Positions 1 through 9,844 of a DNA stretch of 64,000 nt are shown one piece after another. Origin of the DNA: Collinsella tanakaei YIT 12063 (GTDB lineage: Bacteria; Actinomycetota; Coriobacteriia; Coriobacteriales; Coriobacteriaceae); the NCBI RefSeq assembly GCF_000225705.1, contig NZ_JH126467.1, forward strand, positions 383,435 through 447,434, in the 5' to 3' direction. Position numbers and translations under genes: made by a program. A model generated the notes under the pieces. The model was not told the origin of the DNA. It searched no databases and worked only from the letters and a program-made list of their open reading frames with translations. Positions within the stretch are counted from its first letter, which is position 1, and each line of letters opens with the position of its first letter.

Positions 1-400
1 CGTCCTCCAGGGCGCGGGAGAGGTCGCGGGCGGCCTCGGTGCGCTCGTCGGGCACCCACACCTCGACGACGTTGCGGCAGGCGAGGAGCCTGGCGAGCCA
101 CTCGGCGTCGCGCCGGTCGTTCTTGCGCCCGCGGTCGGCGGCCGGCCGGTGCATCTTGGAGACGGCGCCTACGGCGCAGTCGACGCCGAGCGCCCTCAGG
201 GCGCGGCAGAGGTGGAAGCCGGTCGGGCCGCTCTCGTACACCGCCTTGGGCGACTCGAACCCCAGTGCCCACTCGGCGACCGACGCGGGGTCGTATCCGA
301 ACCTTGCGCGGGACACCTCGCCGGTCATGGGGTCGAAGGCGCATGCGGAGATGCTCCTCGCGTGGACGTCGAGACCGATGGCTGTGACATAATTGGACAT
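1..400 (-). CDS. IS110-family transposase, N-terminal part (cut by window edge)
   Basis: Reading leftward from the ATG at 398-400, the frame stays open to the window edge (133 codons). The product starts MSNYVTAIGLDVHARSI and continues with a YESGPTGFHLCRAL segment and KNDRRDAEWLARLL. These are hallmarks of the DEDD (RuvC-like) domain of IS110 transposases. The first catalytic aspartate would be in IGLDVH, and the lysine/aspartate pair near residue 100 is also typical. The C-terminal domain with the catalytic serine lies outside the window. The element abuts the 3' end of the glycan gene ending at 527. IS110 elements insert by site-specific recombination without long terminal inverted repeats, and none is visible here. 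Confidence 0.9.
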   Translation of the reverse strand, partial: MSNYVTAIGLDVHARSISACAFDPMTGEVSRARFGYDPASVAEWALGFESPKAVYESGPTGFHLCRALRALGVDCAVGAVSKMHRPAADRGRKNDRRDAEWLARLLACRNVVEVWVPDERTEAARDLSRALED

Positions 401-526
401 GGCGGGCCCCTCTCCGTCGCATGTGGCGCGCGGCCACGGTTGGCGCTACGACCATTGTCGCCCGACCCACGATAGAGCTGCAAGGGGAGGGGCTCCCAAT
501 GTTCAACTCATATCGTCTCGTAGACG
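401..526. other. Non-coding left end of the IS110 element
   Basis: These 126 bases separate the transposase start from the stop codon of the leftward glycan gene. No reading frame here looks coding. In the IS110 group the non-coding region upstream of the transposase is the usual place for the bridge RNA that pairs with donor and target DNA. The segment is short for that, and I did not resolve loops by eye. Assignment is by position only. The element boundary should lie between about 480 and 527. Confidence 0.35.
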
Positions 527-2861
527 CTACTTCTGGATAAGCGCTTTAAGCTTGCCGGGAAGGTACGTGAGCTTGGAGCCGATTTTGAAAGACGTGGAGT
601 TCCTCAACTCGTCCACTTCAGCGCGAAGCGCATCTGCCTCGCTTGATTTTTTCTCCAGATATCGATTCTTCTCCTCAAGCTGCAACGTAGTTTCCTGAAG
701 CTCGGTTTCGAGAACCCATGCGCGCCAACGCAGGTAATCGATTTGCTCGCTGTTTCCAGTGATATTACGCTGATACAGCTCGGATCCATGCGAAAGCAGT
801 CGAGCAGCCGAGGTGCCGGCCTCCAAGCACGCGACGACCTCATCCTCAGACTCGTTCGCAAGATCGCTAAGCGCGCCCACGCCCTTCTCGATGCGCGAGA
901 GAAGGAACTCTCTCCTCTCGAACAGATCGACGAGATGCCTGAAGATCTCATCGGAATCAGCATCCATTCGAAGGATGTGATTGCCAAGGCCGCACTCGCG
1001 GTACAGCGACACAACCTTGGGTAGGTAGCCCAAGCCAACGCAGGGGACGCCGCTTCGAGCCAAGATTAACGAGCAGTGATAGCGCATCGACAACCCGCCG
1101 TAGCAACGAACGAGCATTCCCGCGATGGCATCGATGTCGTCGCCGGGATTAAAGATGAGGGCGCGATCGGAAAGCTCCATAGCATCGATAACCGCTTGGG
1201 ACGGAACGATATCGTCCTGGTCGAGAATGCAGAACAAGAAACGAGCATCTTGATATCGCTTGCCAAGGGAATCGAGAGCGCGAGCCACGGTTTTATCGAA
1301 TCCGGGAACCACGTTCTCGTAATCGCGAAGCGACACCACGATCAACTTCTCCATTCGATAATCGACACCGTGGTCTATGAGCCACTGATCAGCATACGCA
1401 CTGGGTTCAGAGGTCGCGGTAAACGCAACGTCAGCGCGCCTGGCTACCTGATCTGGAGACACGCCTGCCGCGAGAACCGCCTTCGCGGTCATCTCGTCAC
1501 GGGCAAGGAACCTCGCGCCAAGCGAGCCCATATAGCGAACCAGGAGCTTTCCATCCCTTAGATCGAGAGGCCCCGCACCGATTCCGTAGAAGAAGACCGG
1601 CGTGTCATTGAGCAGCGCGACCTGACAGAAAGAGGCGATACCCGGCAAGTCAGAATGCATCTGCGTGGAAACCAGCTCGCCCTTGCCCATGGTCCAGCGA
1701 ACGCCTTGATCAAATAGCAACCCAGCCATCACAAGAGCAATCGAGCTGGCCTCGAGAGCCCGATCGAGCGCAAACGAATCTTCAAGTCCAATGGAGTAGA
1801 TGCCGCGATGCACCAGCGTATGCCAGGGATCCTCACCCACGGCGAGCAAAATCGTTCCAGGGCACCTTAGGTTCAAGCGCTTGGCGATGGTGGTCAAGAT
1901 GTACTCATCGCCAAAATTGCCCTTGCCAACATAACCAAACAGGGTCGCGATGCGGCAGTGGTTAAAAGAAGCCTCCCCATCGAACAGGCTGTCGAACGCT
2001 GAAGCCACAAACTGCTCGAACGCGGCATCCTCGACCTCGCATTTATACCGCTCCAGAAAAGCGCCGTAGGAGATGGGGCCGCCGCATTCAACGCGATAGC
2101 CCATATCGTCTCTCGAAAGGACCAGAATGGAGGCATCGCCTATGATGGACCCGCACATCATCAAATAACGCTGAAGTGGCGCGGGCTCGCCATCGCCCTC
2201 ATCAAAGTAAATGAGGAGATTGGAGAAGCCCATCGCATAAGCAAGGGAAGAATAATCCGAACGGATCTTGATCTCCTCGGGCCAAGAGTCGCCCAAGCAA
2301 CGCACAACGGTGTCGTTTCTGTCCGCCAGCCCCTGAAGGCACGCAAGGCGCTCGGGCGTGAAATCCTGCAAACAAAGATATCCCCTTGAAAGGGCAATGT
2401 CATTTGCAAGAACGGTGGAGCGAAGCTTCGCGTCCGGAGCTAACGGAAGCAACAAGTTGCTGGAAAACCGACCCTCGTGCTCCATATCAGAGGCACAGAT
2501 AACAAGATCCGCAGTCGTGTTCAGTGAATCGAGGGAGCAACGGCACTGCTGCTGATCGAGGGCGTAGACAACCACGCTAAGATTATCCAGGACATCCGAC
2601 TGCTCTGCATCGACCTGAACGCCATCTGCCAGAACAAGGGCCTTAACGCCCCAACGGTTGATGAGGTTTCTTAAAAAACGCAAGGCGCACCCATGCGCCT
2701 TGAAAGAGCAGCGGCCATGTATGTGCTGAGAAGTAGAACACTCCATATCCAAGAATCTCAAGTGTCTCCTTAAGCCTCCACGAAGGAGCCAGGACACCAA
2801 GATTGGGGTCACCGATAACGATCACATTGCGAGAGTCTTCAACTGTAGCAAGTTCAGACAT
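527..2861 (-). pseudogene. Polysaccharide pyruvyl transferase-like glycan enzyme, frameshifted
   Basis: The natural start is the ATG at 2859-2861, behind GAGAGG. The first ~60 codons (MSELATVEDSRNVIVIGDPN, then a Rossmann-like strand) are in one frame; the remaining ~700 codons to 527 are in another. The frames join sensibly if one base is removed from the A6 run at 2673-2678 (T6 in the coding strand), giving ..LAFLRNLINRWGVKALVLADG. The middle part has GYVGKGNFGDEYIL, an ARDEMTAKAV segment and RYHCSLILARSGVP, typical of the PS_pyruv_trans family (CsaB-like), which adds ketal pyruvate to cell-wall glycans. The last ~70 residues are a coiled coil. It could be a true pseudogene, a phase-variable gene or an assembly error. 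Divergent from the acyltransferase gene. Confidence 0.75.
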
Positions 2862-2896
2862 GATGTTCCTCTCATTACCGTAACGAACGTTAAATG

Positions 2897-2924
2897 ATTG
2901 TAGCGCGATGGGGCCAATCTCCAA
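2897..2924 (-). promoter_or_regulatory. Promoter for the leftward pyruvyl-transferase-like gene
   Basis: On the minus strand TTGGAG (2919-2924) and TACAAT (2897-2902) are separated by 16 bases, about 36 bases upstream of the ATG at 2861. Both boxes are close to the sigma-70 consensus. Nothing else in the intergenic region suits this gene better. Confidence 0.5.
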
Positions 2925-2994
2925 CACGCGGTCCCCCGATACACCGAGAACACCCGTTTCAGTCAAAAAGCGACCGTCGCGATGCAAACGGGAA

Positions 2995-3023
2995 ATGACA
3001 GAAGAGCCTTAGCTAAGTACAAT
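2995..3023 (+). promoter_or_regulatory. Promoter for the rightward acyltransferase operon
   Basis: ATGACA (2995-3000) and TACAAT (3018-3023) are 17 bases apart. Each matches five of six consensus positions. They lie about 32 bases upstream of the ATG at 3055. Together with the minus-strand promoter this makes a compact divergent promoter region. Confidence 0.55.
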
Positions 3024-3054
3024 TAACCGTAAACGCAATTGCTAAGGACTAGAT

Positions 3055-4092
3055 ATGAGCAAATCGACAACGAGCCCTGTAATAACGCCGGCCAGCGTGC
3101 CTCCGCATCCTTCACAAAGGCTCGAATGGATAGACATCGCCAAGGGCTTCGCGTGCCTTCTTGTAATAGTCGGCCACACGATATCACCGGAGTCGGCGCT
3201 CTATCGACACATATTCTCGTTTCATATGCCCCTATTTTTCATTTTGGCTAGGTACACGTTTAAACCAAAACCCCTGATGCCGCTTGTGGCGTCGTCGGCA
3301 AAAAGGCTACTGCTTCCCTACACTATAGTCTTTCTGCTTTGGCACGGAATGCTCGCGCTCAAATCTGGCCCCATAACGGACCAAAGCATCTTGTCCCTTG
3401 CACTCACCTACACCTTCGCCTCCGGCATCGACCTGGAAACGCCCAAGGTCGTCGCCGTTGGAATGGCATGGTTCCTCGTGGTCCTCTTTGTCGCCAGAAT
3501 CCTCTTCAACATCGCGGCGGCCGCGGCGCAACGCTCCAAGAAGCCGCTGGCCACCTTGGGCATCCTCAGCTTGACCAGCCTTGCACTTGGCTATTCGCTG
3601 GGCGCTCGACTTGGCATCTACCTGCCCTTTAGCTTCGACATCGCACTTGTGGCGATCTTCTTCATGTACGTAGGATATGCGGCGAAGCAGCTTGACCTAT
3701 TTAGCAAGATCAAGAGCAAATGGCTCGCTCTGCCGATATCCGTTGTCCTTTGGCTCGCTACCTCAAGCAACAGCTCGCTCGAGCTCGCAACGCGCGCCTA
3801 TCACAACGTAGCGCTTGCGCTTATCGCCGCCATCGCGGGAACGCTGTCGGTCTGCCTGGCTGCCGCCGTCCTCTCAAAAGCTTCCCATCCGGCTATTAAC
3901 TATTCCATAAAGAAGCCCCTGCTTTTTTATGGACGAGAAGGAATGGCCATATACTGCATGCATGCGCTCGATTGGTGGATAGCATGGAGCTCGCTTCCGT
4001 TCTTGATCGGAATGCCATTTAGCAACGGAATCGCATCCATTGTGAGAATCATGTATTGCACGGGCTTTGTCCTACTTTTGAGAACGGCGTAA
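3055..4092 (+). CDS. Acyltransferase family 3 membrane protein
   Basis: A 345-residue integral membrane protein. It opens with RLEWIDIAKGFACLLVIVGH (residues ~22-41) and has FSFHMPLFFILA near residue 58. These are the two signature segments of the acyltransferase-3 (OafA/WecH) family, with the conserved histidines in IVGH and FHMP. About ten hydrophobic helices follow, the usual size for the family. Such enzymes O-acetylate sugars or secondary polymers at the membrane, so it probably decorates the glycan made by this locus. The start is supported by AAGGA nine bases upstream. The next gene begins 12 bases downstream, so the two are probably cotranscribed. Confidence 0.9.
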   Translation: MSKSTTSPVITPASVPPHPSQRLEWIDIAKGFACLLVIVGHTISPESALYRHIFSFHMPLFFILARYTFKPKPLMPLVASSAKRLLLPYTIVFLLWHGMLALKSGPITDQSILSLALTYTFASGIDLETPKVVAVGMAWFLVVLFVARILFNIAAAAAQRSKKPLATLGILSLTSLALGYSLGARLGIYLPFSFDIALVAIFFMYVGYAAKQLDLFSKIKSKWLALPISVVLWLATSSNSSLELATRAYHNVALALIAAIAGTLSVCLAAAVLSKASHPAINYSIKKPLLFYGREGMAIYCMHALDWWIAWSSLPFLIGMPFSNGIASIVRIMYCTGFVLLLRTA

Positions 4093-4104
4093 AGGAATCA
4101 TCGT

Positions 4105-5902
4105 ATGAACAAACCAGGCAATCACTTCGCTAAGAAATCGATGCCGGCGATAAAGACCAAATGCGAGTCTTCTCCATCAAGGCTTGCCATGAAGGTGCTC
4201 GTGGCACTCGTAGCGATATTCGCAATCGAAGCCATCGTATTCCATTGGCGCTATTGGCTTACGCTGGCAGGTATCATTTCTGGCAATCCCGGGCCGTTTC
4301 TCATCTCTAAGGCCCGCCTTGCGGTGATGGCGATTATCTACGTGCTGTTCGAGATATTCAAACCCTCCTCGGCCATCTGGAATATCAAGTTTTTTGACAT
4401 GGGAGCTAGGGCAAAAGTATCCCTTGGCATCGCGTTCGCGATAAGCTGTATGGGTATGGGTGCGTTCTCCCAGCTTTCGGGTCAAGCGGCATGGCTGGAA
4501 CAGGGCCCGGTCTACAATGAGGGAATCGAAGCCGTCCAGGACGGCAACCAATATAACCACCTTGCCGACGCGCTGCTCCGCGGAAGCCTCAGCCTTGATC
4601 TTCCCTCCTCACCCATCTTGGATAGCATGGAAAACCCCTACGACCCGGCTCTTAGAGCGCAGCTCAATAAGGAAGCTCGCGAACCCATCTATTGGGACTA
4701 CGCATATTACGACGGAAGCTATTACTGCTATTTCGGCGTAGTACCGTGTCTGCTGACGTTTCTGCCCTTCAAGGCGCTTACAGGCATGCACTTACGCACA
4801 GATATCGTTGTCGTTGCGTTCGCGTGCCTCACGCTTGCCGCTTCGGCACTGCTTCTTGTCGAACTCGCTAAAAAGTATGCTAAAGATATATCTCTTGGAC
4901 AGTATCTTATTGGCTTTATATTGCTTGGACTGAGCTGCGGTGTATTGGAGCAGGCCTTTCTACCTAGAATTTACCCCATCCCAATACTCTCCGCGCTGTT
5001 CTTTACATACATGGGCCTCTACTTCTGGATCAAGGCGGAGCGCCAATTTGCCCAATCGCGAACATGGAACAAAGCCTATCTCGTTGCAGGCTCCTTCTCT
5101 ATAGCGCTCACGCTGGGCTGCAGGCCGCAATTTGTACTTGCATGCTTGTTGGCGTTCCCCATCTTCTTTGACGAGATTAAGCAACGTGAGTTCTTCTCCG
5201 TCCGCGGCATCTGGAACACACTGGCTGTCATCGTGCCGTTCCTCATCATTTTGGCCCCCATCGCATGGTACAACCAGGCACGCTTTGGCTCTTGGACCAA
5301 CTTTGGAGCCTCATATAACATCACGGGCGGAGACATGACCTCGTACACGTTTAGCGCGGCGAAAATCATGATCCAATTCCTTGAATACCTCTTTTTACCC
5401 TTCCAGCTTATTAGCTCCTTCCCTTACATCTCTACCATCAATACGTCCCCCTTACTGCAAAAGCTTCCCAATGCTATTCACCAACGAGCCCTTTTACGCT
5501 GGATTCATGTTCCTCACGCCCGTTACGCTCTGTCTCTTTGGACTGCTGTTAAAAAAGCCGCGCCACGCCCTTAAGGAGCGTGGAGGTCTCAAGTTGTCTG
5601 TAGCCTGCCTTGCCATCGCCTCTTTCGACATCGTTGTTGCCAGCTATGTGTCCGGCACCAATATGAGATATTTTGCAGACTTCGCATGGCTGCTACTCAT
5701 CCCAACCGTCTTGCTTCTTTGGAGCCTGCCATCAAACGATGGCCCAAAGGGGAAGCTCAACCCGGCGATAGCGCTCCTTTCGATAGTTGGTATAGGCCTG
5801 TACTGCTGGACGTTTTTGGGGACAGACCGATTTGGAGCCCTCTATATCGAATGTCCCACGCTCTTCAACGTCGTCAAAAACGCCGTTGAAACGCTGATAT
5901 AG
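4105..5902 (+). pseudogene. Multi-pass membrane protein, possible GT39/GT-C-like glycosyltransferase, frameshifted
   Basis: Codons from 4105 encode many hydrophobic helices and a long loop with NPYDPALRAQLNKEARE and DYAYYDGSYYCYFGVVPCL, a pattern shared by uncharacterised GT-C-like membrane proteins of glycan loci. The frame breaks near 5447-5475. After INTSPLLQK the natural continuation (MLFTNEPFYAGFMFLTPV.., four more helices, ending at 5902) lies in the next frame. Removing one base, for example from C5 at 5447-5451, A4 at 5459-5462 or CCC at 5467-5469, restores a protein of about 598 residues. Without that the protein ends at 5574 with an unrelated tail. It may be a pseudogene or a homopolymer error. 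It likely transfers a sugar from a lipid-linked donor, but the family assignment is uncertain. Confidence 0.65.
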
Positions 5903-6037
5903 CGTATGTTGCTGAATGCCGACTGCCAGTTATCGATTTTTAGCGGACCGCCGGCATCTCCGCATCTAGAATTACCGTACGCCATGCCAACCCAAGCAGA
6001 TTCATCGCTGCCAGACGCTGTTCCAAGGAGATAGTTC

Positions 6038-7294
6038 ATGTCGGATCCGCGCGTAAGCGTTATCGTCCCAATCTACAATGCAGACCCGTATCTCGATGAA
6101 TGCCTTGATAGCATCGAGAATCAAACCGAGCAATCTCTTGAGATCATATGCGTCAACGACAAGTCGACCGACCGCACGGCGGAAATCCTTGAGATACGCT
6201 CGCAATCAGACACTAGGTACCAGGTTTTTCAAGGGGAGGGTCTTGGTGCGGGAGCCGCCAGAAACCTTGGTATAGGCGCTTCAAGGGGAACTTATCTCAT
6301 CTGCCTGGATGCAGACGATTTTTTCGATGAGACGTTTATCAAGGATGCGGCGGATAAGCTCGACACCACCGGCGCCGATCTCCTTATTACGCAGTCCTAT
6401 ACCTATGAAAACGACACCCATGAGGAATATCTTACCGACTGGACTTTTGTGACGGGTAATCTCCCGGATAAAGACGTGTTCAACTATAGGGACATGCAAG
6501 ACTCCATCTTCAACACATTCTCCAACGTACCGTGGAACAAGATGTACAAAAGGAGCTTTATCGTTGAAAACCAGCTGTGGTATCAGCAGGTAAAAAGAAC
6601 GGACGACCTTCTCTTTACCTGCTTGGCGCTGGTGAAGGCGCGTTCGATTACAACGATCAAACGCCCCTATCCGCACTACCGAATTAGCTTGACCACCAAT
6701 AGCACCTCGACCAACGAAGTCGATCCGCTTGCGTTCTTTGAAGCTTTTCGATCGCTTAAAGAAGAGCTGGAAAAGCTCGGCCTCTTTGAAAACGTTAAGA
6801 CAAGCTATGTAAACCATGCCATCGATGGGTACTACGCCAACCTCACATCGCAAAAAACACTCGCAACCTTTGTTAAGGTATTCGAATCTGCAGAACGCTA
6901 TTTCACCGAGCTGGAACTAGGAAGCCTTAAGACGGCGGAATACCTTAACGCGAGCCAACTGGCATACATTAATAACGCCATAGCCATGAGCTTTGATGAA
7001 TTCATCTTTACCCAGCTGCAAGAGGTAACCGCACAGCGAGACCTATCATGGAAAACCAACCGTACCAATGAACGAGAAAGGTGGAAGTATTACGACGCCT
7101 ATACGCTGCTAGCTCCGCAGATACCCATTCTTGAGGAAAAGCTTCACAATGAAACCGAAGCGCGTAAAGACGTGGAGGGAAAGCTGCAGCGCGCTGAGGA
7201 GGAAATAGAAACGATACTTAACTCGAAGGCGTATCGATTTGGAACATCGATTGCGACGCCGTATCGAAAAGTGGTCGACGCGCTTCGTCACTAG
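6038..7294 (+). CDS. GT2-family glycosyltransferase with C-terminal coiled coil
   Basis: A 418-residue protein. The N-terminal GT-A fold starts VSVIVPIYNADPYLDECLDS. It has EIICVNDKSTDRT (nucleotide-sugar binding), an AGAARNLGI segment and the metal-binding CLDADDF at about residue 90. The last ~70 residues are a charged coiled coil ending in SKAYRFGTSIATPYRK, a tail common on glycan glycosyltransferases. AAGGAG lies nine bases upstream of the ATG. It is the last gene of the rightward group and stops just before a bidirectional terminator. Its sugar and acceptor cannot be read from the sequence. Confidence 0.9.
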   Translation: MSDPRVSVIVPIYNADPYLDECLDSIENQTEQSLEIICVNDKSTDRTAEILEIRSQSDTRYQVFQGEGLGAGAARNLGIGASRGTYLICLDADDFFDETFIKDAADKLDTTGADLLITQSYTYENDTHEEYLTDWTFVTGNLPDKDVFNYRDMQDSIFNTFSNVPWNKMYKRSFIVENQLWYQQVKRTDDLLFTCLALVKARSITTIKRPYPHYRISLTTNSTSTNEVDPLAFFEAFRSLKEELEKLGLFENVKTSYVNHAIDGYYANLTSQKTLATFVKVFESAERYFTELELGSLKTAEYLNASQLAYINNAIAMSFDEFIFTQLQEVTAQRDLSWKTNRTNERERWKYYDAYTLLAPQIPILEEKLHNETEARKDVEGKLQRAEEEIETILNSKAYRFGTSIATPYRKVVDALRH

Positions 7295-7333
7295 TTTATC
7301 GATGCTTCCGTAAATCCGCTGCGATCAAAAGAA

Positions 7334-7369
7334 ATCGGACTTTCACCCAAAGGTTGGTGAAAGTCCGAT
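7334..7369. terminator. Bidirectional terminator between convergent glycan genes
   Basis: A perfect 14-base stem (ATCGGACTTTCACC with its complement) closes an 8-base loop. It sits between the stop at 7294 and the convergent stop at 7375. T-rich sequence follows on the minus-strand side (TTTCTTTT), and ATAGTTGTT follows on the plus side. Confidence 0.85.
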
Positions 7370-7374
7370 AGTTG

Positions 7375-8595
7375 TTAAGACCGATAATTCGCCTGAGATG
7401 ATTCCAACTGAATCATCTTGAGAGCCTGTGAGCACATCGAAGCATCTTGTTGTTCGAATACAACAGACTCCAAAAGTCCCGCAGCAGCGCGCCTGGATAG
7501 CGGCAACCTGGAAGAGACGGAGCGCCCGACACGACCGATGATTCCGGTAGTCTTAACGCGCTGCCATACCCTGGAGAAAAAATCTCGAGGATCGCTGTGC
7601 AGACTGTATGCATAGAACATCATCTTGTGAGAGACGCCATATGCACGCTTGCGATTTACCAGAACGGCATCGACCAGGGAACCGTATTGGGGATCCGAAA
7701 GCAGGCCGTCGATTTGCTCGCGAGAGAAATACACGGTCCAAATGGCAGCAAGGAAATTGAGCAGGTCCACGCGAATAGTCTTGGGAGCACTCAGCAAGTC
7801 GACGATAAGGAATTCGCACCCAAGATGCAGCAGCTCGGATCCATACGACTCGACAAAACCAGCATCCGACCAGTCTTTTACAATGGCGTGGAAAATCCTC
7901 AGGTGATCATAGAGCCTGAGATGACGGTCTTCCGCGCGCGAGCTCATAAGAGATCCCTCGCGGTCAAGCCGGTAGAGATACAGCTTGTTGGAAACGAAGA
8001 CGGTCTTTGAGGAGCGCGGATAGATGGAGTACAGGAATAGCTTGTCCTCGCCAAATCGAAGCTCTTCGTCAAACGCAACCCCATGGGCAAGCAGGAAATC
8101 CCTACGGCAGGCGGTTCGCCAGGCAAAGGGATCGCATGGCTCCTTTTCAAAGATATCGGGAGTGAACGTATCGTAAACGACATCGCGAGGGCTCAGGACT
8201 CGGTCAAGCCAAGGATATGACTTAAACGAAGGATACGCAGAGCCTCCAAAGGTTACAACGTCGGCGGAAGTGGATTCAAAGATGGAAGCTATAACCGCGG
8301 CAGCATCACGGGTAATCATATCATCAGAATCGACAAAACACACCACGTCACCAGTAGCGGCGGCGATGCCGGCATTGCGGGCAGATGAAAGACCGCCGTT
8401 TTCTTTATCAACAACCTTAATACGGGCGTCGACCGACTGATACATAGCAAGGATGTCGCGAGAGCGATCACGGGACCCATCGTTGACGCAAACGATTTCA
8501 ATATTCGAATACGACTGGTTGCGAATGGAATCGAGGCAGGGAGCGAGATATCGCTCAACGTTGTAAACGGGAACTATAATACTTACTTTAATCAT
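7375..8595 (-). CDS. GT2-family glycosyltransferase
   Basis: Starts MIKVSIIVPVYNVERYLAPC. It carries the standard GT-A signatures IVCVNDGSRDRSRDIL, GGLSSARNAGI and FVDSDDMI (the D-x-D metal site near residue 95), over about 406 residues. The ATG at 8593-8595 is preferred to an in-frame TTG three bases upstream. The ribosome site is weak, and the gene lies only 13 bases after the stop of the preceding gene, so translation is probably coupled. It is the last gene of the leftward operon and ends at the 7334-7369 terminator. The N-terminal half resembles its neighbour at 8609-9679, so the pair may have arisen by duplication. Confidence 0.9.
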   Translation of the reverse strand: MIKVSIIVPVYNVERYLAPCLDSIRNQSYSNIEIVCVNDGSRDRSRDILAMYQSVDARIKVVDKENGGLSSARNAGIAAATGDVVCFVDSDDMITRDAAAVIASIFESTSADVVTFGGSAYPSFKSYPWLDRVLSPRDVVYDTFTPDIFEKEPCDPFAWRTACRRDFLLAHGVAFDEELRFGEDKLFLYSIYPRSSKTVFVSNKLYLYRLDREGSLMSSRAEDRHLRLYDHLRIFHAIVKDWSDAGFVESYGSELLHLGCEFLIVDLLSAPKTIRVDLLNFLAAIWTVYFSREQIDGLLSDPQYGSLVDAVLVNRKRAYGVSHKMMFYAYSLHSDPRDFFSRVWQRVKTTGIIGRVGRSVSSRLPLSRRAAAGLLESVVFEQQDASMCSQALKMIQLESSQANYRS

Positions 8596-8608
8596 CAATA
8601 ACCAATCG

Positions 8609-9679
8609 TTAATGAGTCAGGCGGAAGAGCGCAATCTTAAACGCAGCAAGAACACCGCCGTGCTTTACCAAGCTTTTGAAGCGGTCAGAGCGAGACTGGA
8701 CTCCATCGGACGCGCGTTTGATGGCGTACAGTTTGGGATCATGAAGCAACAGGGCGCGATTGATCCTCTTACCAGGATCGAAGATAGAAAGATCGACGCG
8801 TCCAAGCTCCTCATCATGCTTCAAATCCTCAACCATGCGAGGAACAAATTCTTCACGCAGCTCGGGAACAAGACGGTCAAAGTTCCACTCGTACGTGTCG
8901 AACTTCATCCTGGAAAGGATGGCACGAAGATACGGCCTGTCGAGATGGTGGGTATCGAGATACTTATTCATCTCCTGATACTCGTCGCAAACGCAAAAGA
9001 CCTTGCCCGGAGAGTTGACGGAAGACTTCTCATTATCCTGACGATAATGAAGGATGGGTTTGTCGATAAGCACGGCATTAGTGCAGGAAGACCACACCTT
9101 GAAATTGAAGCCCGCATCCTGATACGAGGCACCGGGAGAGGGAAGGAAGGTCACATCGTTCTCGATGAGGAACTCACGCTTATAGATAGCCGACCAGATC
9201 GAAGGCTTGCGATAAAAGACCTCGCGCTCAACCTGGGGGTTGATGTGGCCGGCGATGCGCGAGTCGACCCACATGAAGCGGTCGTTTCTTACGTCCGGCG
9301 TAGACCAGAACAGGAAGAAGTCCGCCTTAACCACCTGGGCGTCAACCGACTTAGCAGCCTTATACATAAGCTCGAGGGCATCGGGTTCAAAGAAGTCATC
9401 GGACTCGAGGATTCCCACGTACTCGCCCTTGGCGATGGAGAGGCCCTTGTTCATGGAGTCGCCGTAACCGGAATTGGGCTTATCGATAACGACGAACCTG
9501 TCATCACGGGATGCGTATTCATTGATGATTTCCAACGAGGAGTCGGTGGAGCCATCGTTGATGCAGATGATCTCGATATCGGTCAGCGTCTGCCCCTGAG
9601 CGCTGTCCAGGCATTCGCGCAGGTAACGCTCGACGTTACAGATTGGTACAAGAAGTGAAATCGACGGGGTATCGGTCAT
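8609..9679 (-). CDS. GT2-family glycosyltransferase
   Basis: The start MTDTPSISLLVPICNVERYL at 9679 is chosen because AGGAAGG lies upstream and earlier codons do not resemble the family. Signatures: EIICINDGSTDSSLEI, GYGDSMNKGL and GILESDDFF (metal site near residue 92). The middle region (WSAIYKREFLIENDVTFLP) is typical of bacterial GT2 enzymes that act on cell-wall glycans, as is the SYQDAGFNFKVW acceptor-region motif. About 356 residues. It follows the large hydrolase gene by about 165 bases and is translated just before the GT2 gene at 7375-8595. Confidence 0.9.
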   Translation of the reverse strand: MTDTPSISLLVPICNVERYLRECLDSAQGQTLTDIEIICINDGSTDSSLEIINEYASRDDRFVVIDKPNSGYGDSMNKGLSIAKGEYVGILESDDFFEPDALELMYKAAKSVDAQVVKADFFLFWSTPDVRNDRFMWVDSRIAGHINPQVEREVFYRKPSIWSAIYKREFLIENDVTFLPSPGASYQDAGFNFKVWSSCTNAVLIDKPILHYRQDNEKSSVNSPGKVFCVCDEYQEMNKYLDTHHLDRPYLRAILSRMKFDTYEWNFDRLVPELREEFVPRMVEDLKHDEELGRVDLSIFDPGKRINRALLLHDPKLYAIKRASDGVQSRSDRFKSLVKHGGVLAAFKIALFRLTH

Positions 9680-9844
9680 CGGGATGGTGATCCTTCCTAA
9701 CGTTGCATACAACCGCAGCGTGTGCGACGGGCAGATGTTGAACAGAGTTAATTCTATACAATGAGCCATGCAAGGGGCCTAATAGCACAGTAACTACAAG
9801 TGCGCCCGACTGTGGAAGCAGCCGGGCGCTAGGGTAATCAGTCC

